A stretch of 64,000 bases of DNA from Ampullaceana balthica (lineage: Eukaryota; Mollusca; Gastropoda; Lymnaeidae), in assembly GCA_944989445.1 (NCBI GenBank), contig CALYLW010000011.1, forward strand, positions 163,501-227,500. Direction: 5' to 3'. The notes below the pieces were generated by a model. It did no database searches, was not told where the DNA came from, and saw only the letters and a list, made by a program, of their open reading frames with translations. Of this stretch, positions 59,353-64,000 are shown in pieces. The position numbers were made by a program, and so were the translations under genes. The stretch's first letter is position 1. Each line of letters opens with the position of its first letter.

Positions 59353-59463
59353 CCTCTGGCTGCACGTCCTCTGGCTGCACGTCCTCTGGCTGCACGTCCT
59401 CTGGCTGCACGTCCTCTGGCTGCACGTCCTCTGGCTGCACGACCTCTGGCTGCACGTCCTCTC
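59353..59463 (+). repeat. 15-bp minisatellite, about 7 copies
   Basis: The unit is CTCTGGCTGCACGTC. Frames on both strands are open only because 15 is a multiple of three. Confidence 0.93.
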
Positions 59464-61238
59464 GGAAACTGCATCGGGGTGGAAAATAAAATTTAGTTTT
59501 GATATTTACATATTATTGGATAAAGAAGTCGTTAAGATTTTAGTCACCACGTAGGTTGTTTTGTTCAAGTTTCCTCCAACCTTTTGACTAAATTTCTTTA
59601 CATTGGAATACGAGAAGGTGATTAACGACAAAGAACTTTGGCAATGAACTATTAAGCAACGTATACAGTGAAGTCCTCGTGTAACTGTTCGCTTCCATTG
59701 TCTCAGAGCCGTGATGGAAACCTTTACAGTCAATCAGAGTTTACCCTGGAGCTTCAGAAAAGAAAGAACTATGAAAGGTTCATTATTGAGGAAAACATTC
59801 ACACAAGAACTGTGAGAGGGATGCATATCAATAAATACGCCAAAGAACTTGGTGTTAAGATCACATTTAAACCAAACATTATCTGTTGGAAAACAAATTA
59901 TACGGGCGAAAATCTCTGACAATTGTGTGTGGTGTTCTTCGTTTTCTTGCCTCCAGAGGTTTGGCATTTCATGTGTATGATCAAATTTTTGGTGAGCAAA
60001 AAGTGACATTTTTTTGTGGAGGTATTTAGAGCTATTTGGTAAATTTGACCTCATTTTCGAAGGGAATCTCAAACATTACAAAGGTAATGCCGAGAACACT
60101 TGAGAAAAATGTATTGCAATGAGAGTAAAACACTTGGTTTGCATTGATTGAGAAAATCAAAGAGTCAAAATGTTATTCAGGGATGTTATGATTTATTTGA
60201 GACATTTCATGCATTAATTATGCAGCATCTTTGATCAGGTATAGATAAGAAGATTGATAGCTGTCACTGATGTGTTTTCTGAATAGAAGAAACTTGAATT
60301 ATACTGTAGTCGATCGTGGCAATGTTGAAAATATCTGGGCACTACACAGGATTTTAAACACAGCTTCTGTGTCTCGTGCTGGACTCCAAGCTTGAACTCA
60401 ATGAGCTAAAGAGTACCGTAGAGTTTTGACAAATTCTTCCTTTGTGCTCAGCGGACCGACGAAAAACTCCCGTCCTCGTTTGAGGAAAACCATGCTCCAG
60501 AAAAAGGTCATTTTTTTCTCAGGTAACACTGACCATGATGGAAGTAATTACGAAGCGTAAGACGGAAGATGATGGCCCCAGAAAATGTAGAGCCTGGAAA
60601 TGGTTGTGAGAATTTCTTGGAACAACATTCTAAAACGAATGACGAAAGGAGTCCAAAATTTGTTTACATAAATTGAGCCATTAATTTTCTTGAAGAGCTG
60701 AAGTATAATTTTAAAGTAGAAAAATCTTGGAGCGTTTAAACTTAAACCGAAGGCCAGAAGTAGAGTTTACTGATGACTGATGATCTATAAGAGACAGCTG
60801 TAAAACGATAACGAAAATTTCAAAATAGCATTTCTTCCTATTTTAGACTGCTTGAAACTCAGATCTGACTTACTATGCCTTTATAATTTATGCTTGAATT
60901 TTAAATCAGTTTTATTTATTCAATACCGTAAGTATAATTGGTTCACATGAGCTGATGAAATGTGTATCACAAAGGTGTTTGTAGATATGACCTTTCGAAT
61001 GGATGCAAGTATTTAGGAATTGATTGGTTCTTGATGAGAGAAATGATTGCCTCAATGCGTTTAACGAAATAATAATTACATAAAATAGGAAATCCTTATT
61101 TTCTACTGTTTATGATGGCAACAAAATGTGCAGGGGAAATTAATATATGATATTGATGATAATAATAATAGAAATAATAATAATTATTATTGTTATTATT
61201 GTTATGTCGTGTTATTAGGTCAAAGCTCCGTGATCTTA
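59464..61238. other. Intergenic, no gene established
   Basis: An 83-codon plus-strand frame at 59668-59919 and a 112-codon minus-strand frame at 60072-59734 overlap and match nothing known. A (AATAAT)n stretch lies at 61150-61200. Confidence 0.35.
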
Positions 61239-61400
61239 TCGATTACAGATGCTCCTTCTATACAGAAGATTATTCCGTCCTACGCTTATTCATTTTTTAT
61301 GGATATTCGTGCATTTTAATTAGAGTCTTAAATGTTTGTATCGTGTTGGTTTTCCTGGTTTGATAAAGCAAACCATTCTACACCGGAATTCCAGACGGGA
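61239..61400 (-). repeat. LINE 3'-end-like repeat fragment
   Basis: GATGCTCCTTCTATACAGAA then GATTATTCCGTCCTACG, CGTGCATTTTAATTAGAGTC and CATTCTACACCGGAATTCCA. Diverged homologue of 10494-10700. Confidence 0.6.
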
Positions 61401-61530
61401 AGAACGATAATTTTGTGTTAGTTATTGCATATAGAATTTGAAAACGTGTTTTAATCCCTATTTCAAACTGAAGATTGTATTATCTTTTTGTTGTATTTCC
61501 AAGTTAGATTTTATTGCGTTATATATTACT

Positions 61531-62658
61531 AGTTTGTGCTGCGGCGCCGTGGCACCTGCGGCGCCCCCTTTTTAGGGGCGCCTACGGCGCCCACCTTTTT
61601 CAAAAGCCCAACTAACTTGTCCTTGTATGATACATACGTAATATTAAACTTTCTTAAATGTACACAAAGTATTTTATAATAGGGTGTTTTTTTTTGGGGT
61701 CAAAAGCCGAAGTAACTTATCCTTGTATGATAAATATGAAATATTCCTGAAATGTACACAAAGTATGTATAGGCTATAAATGTTTTTACAGTGCTAATCA
61801 CCACACGATTTTTAAAGTAATTTTACAAAGCAACGCACCAAATTACTGCACCAAAAAAAAACTCTTTGAGTCAGTCAGCACTGTTTACAACACAAATGCT
61901 GACGTCATAGGTTCATGCGTTGTTTGGTTAATGTTAATCTGGAAACCAAAAGGATTATGATTTAACGTTAGGCGTGAGGCAGTCAGCGATAATTGAGCGT
62001 AAATATATATATAACTAGTTTGTGCTGCGGCGCCCCCCTTTTTTAAGGGTGCCTATGGCTCCCACCTTTTTCAAAAGCCCCATAATTTGTCCTTGTATGA
62101 TAAATACGTAATATTAAAATTTCTTAAATGTACACAAAGTATTTTATAAAAATTTTATAAAAATATGTCAAAAGCCCAAGTAGTTTATCCTTGTATGATA
62201 AATACGAAATATTCCTGAAATGTACACAAAGTATGTATATAATCTAGGTTGTGCTGCGGTGCCCACTTTTATTTAGGGCGCCCATGGCGCCCACTTTTTT
62301 CAAAAGCCCAACAAACTTGTCCTTGTATGATAGATATACGTAATATTAAACTACCTTCGATCTACATGTACACAAAGTAATTTAAAATAGATGTTGTATT
62401 TTTTACAGTGCTAATCACCACACGATTATTTAACTAATTTTAGAAAGCAGCGCACCAAATTACTGCACCAAAAAATAACTATTTGAGTCAATCAGTACTG
62501 CTTACAACACACAATTTTAAAAAAAGCAGAGTGATGACCCTTAGCGTTTGGCGTCAGTGATAATTGAGCGTAAATATATATAACTAGGTTGTGCTGCGGC
62601 GCCCCCCTTTTTTAAGGGCGCCAACGGCGCCCACCTTTTTCAAAAGCCCACTCCCTTG
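61531..62658 (+). repeat. Local tandem cluster of the GTGCTGCGGCGCC repeat
   Basis: Successive copies start at about 61535 (full, about 475 bp), 62018 (truncated), 62248 and 62588. Each begins GTGCTGCGGYGCC after CTAG(G/T)TT. The full copy retains GCGCACCAAATTACTGCACC and ends GAGCGTAAATATATAT. Confidence 0.75.
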
Positions 62659-63340
62659 TGGTAATCCTGCAGATTTTACACGTATATTATAATTTATTAT
62701 TTCACAGCGAAATTTAATTTTCTCATGAGAACTTACATTTTTAATTTATTAAATGCATTATTATGTGTCGTATTTCAGCTATTACAGCAATAATTTGTGA
62801 GTCTTTTTAATTTCAAATGCATTTTTTCGGCTCTATATACTACATAATGTGGTCACGATACGTCCATTTTGTTTACCTAGCGAACTGCTGCCAGATGTTT
62901 TTTACCTGGCTCGACCCATGCTAAAATTAAATTTACTGACTGAAGATATTTTTTATAAAGTATTATTCATCTATTTTAGCGTTCTTAGAAGATAAATAAA
63001 TATTTTAAAGACAAGTTCTTTTTTTTATTTCGTTACTAGATGTTTGATTCTTATTTTCTTTGTTTGTAAGTGAGATATTTCCATTTGGCATCTTATCGGA
63101 CAATCCGGCATGTAGTTTGATAATTTAAAAAATGGTTGCATCATCATCAGACTATTTACTGTTGAGAGCCGAAAAAATGGCTTAGAAATTAGAAAGACTT
63201 ACAAATTAGCGCTGTAATAGCTGAAATACAACATATAATTATGCATTTAATAAATTAAAAATGAAAGTTCTCAAGAGAAAATTAAATTTCGCTGTGAAAT
63301 AATAAATTATAATATACGTGTAAAATCTGCAGGATTACCA
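62659..63340. mobile_element. 682-bp element with 175-bp terminal inverted repeats
   Basis: Left arm 62659-62833 and right arm 63166-63340 are near-complete reverse complements. The outer 24 bp are perfect (TGGTAATCCTGCAGATTTTA...). The interior of 332 bp has no ORF. It interrupts a GCGCC-family repeat, whose interrupted word (ACTTGTCCTTG) appears in imperfect form on the left (ACTCCCTTG), suggesting a 9-11 bp duplication. Long arms and such a duplication would suit a Mutator-like MITE. Confidence 0.85.
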
Positions 63341-63800
63341 ACTTGTCCTTGTACTTGTATGATAATATTAAATTTTCTTAAACGTACACAAAGTGTTTTA
63401 TAATTTTTAAATTAAAAAAAAATATTTTATGTCAAAAGCCCAAGCAACTTATCCTTGTATGATAAATACGAAATATTCCTGAAATGTACACATAGTCTGT
63501 ATACAATATAGGTTGTGCTGCGGCGCCCACTTTTATTTATTTGGTAAAAATCCCAAGTAACTTATCCTTGTATGATAAATACGAAATATTCCTGAAAATT
63601 AAACAAAGCATTTATATAATAATTTTTACAGTGCTAATCACCACATGATTTTTAAACTAATTTTAGGAAGCAGCGCACCAAATTACTGCACCAAAAAATA
63701 ACTATTTGAGTCAATCAGCACTTCTTAAAAAAAAAGCAGAGTGATGTCCCTCAGCGTTAGGCGGCAGTGAAAAATGAGCGTAAATATATAATATATATGA
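63341..63800 (+). repeat. Remainder of the interrupted GCGCC repeat copy and a further partial copy
   Basis: ACTTGTCCTTGTACTTGTAT resumes the repeat after the insertion. GTGCTGCGGCGCCCAC at about 63513 starts another block. GCGCACCAAATTACTGCACC is at about 63673. Confidence 0.7.
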
Positions 63801-64000
63801 TGATGATTACTAAATAATAACAAAGCTTAATGTAAAGATCATAGAGGGTGTGCAAAAAGTATGTTTTGTAACATTGGTGATGTTAGTAGAAAATTTGTGT
63901 TCGGCTGTATGAAAAAACCAATATCGGAATTGAGGCAGTTTGTGCCCTGTTGCAGATTGTCTTATTTGAAAGAATGTTGTCAATATAGAAGATATGAAAA
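63801..64000. other. Window end, nothing recognised
   Basis: AT-rich; no supported feature. Confidence 0.4.

Noticed and set aside
59668..60072. Overlapping 83- and 112-codon frames on opposite strands
   Set aside because: Mutually overlapping, with no domain, splice or start context to choose between them.

Overview
The window is eukaryotic, AT-rich, gene-poor and repeat-rich. The genes have GT-AG introns and canonical AATAAA signals. The gene complement and repeat style suggest an invertebrate, most likely a heterobranch gastropod mollusc. The species assignment is inference, since no marker gene fixes it.

Genes lie mostly in the first 16 kb. 1-2712 (+) is the 3' part of a pogo-type DDE transposase-derived protein. 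Both visible catalytic acidic positions are replaced, and it carries a long acidic/serine-rich tail and a C-terminal PHD finger. 4068-5440 (-) is a 5'-truncated, frameshifted LINE. 7257-11671 (+) is a six-exon isoaspartyl peptidase/L-asparaginase gene (ASRGL1 type) with all expected active-site residues. 13599-15011 (-) is an intact single-exon DDX49/Dbp8 RNA helicase. 15188-15376 (-) is a 62-residue mitoregulin-like (MTLN) microprotein just upstream of DDX49 on the same strand. A good donor before MTLN and a good acceptor after it suggest that MTLN lies inside a 5'UTR intron of DDX49.

16.7-21.8 kb is a transposon graveyard: a second LINE fragment, a 1.1-kb palindrome with a nested MITE, a full-length hAT element with a decayed GTF2IRD2/ZBED5-like transposase and intact 8-bp target duplication, and a 156-bp hAT MITE.

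21.8-59.5 kb is almost free of genes and holds at least twelve unrelated tandem repeats. These include an 8-kb, 29-bp satellite (about 275 copies) and a 2.3-kb, 44-bp array with an exact 352-bp higher-order period. Between them sit hAT-like MITEs with readable 8-bp duplications, AT and GA microsatellites, a tRNA-derived SINE, and one plausible small gene: a 39-residue single-pass membrane microprotein with its terminal exon, 3'UTR intron and polyA signal at 34504-35290. Weak exon-like patches at 29.8, 37.0 and 51.2 kb are flagged as uncertain.

59.5-64 kb has no recognised gene. It ends in a cluster of a dispersed repeat whose copies start with GTGCTGCGGCGCC, interrupted by a 682-bp element with 175-bp terminal inverted repeats.
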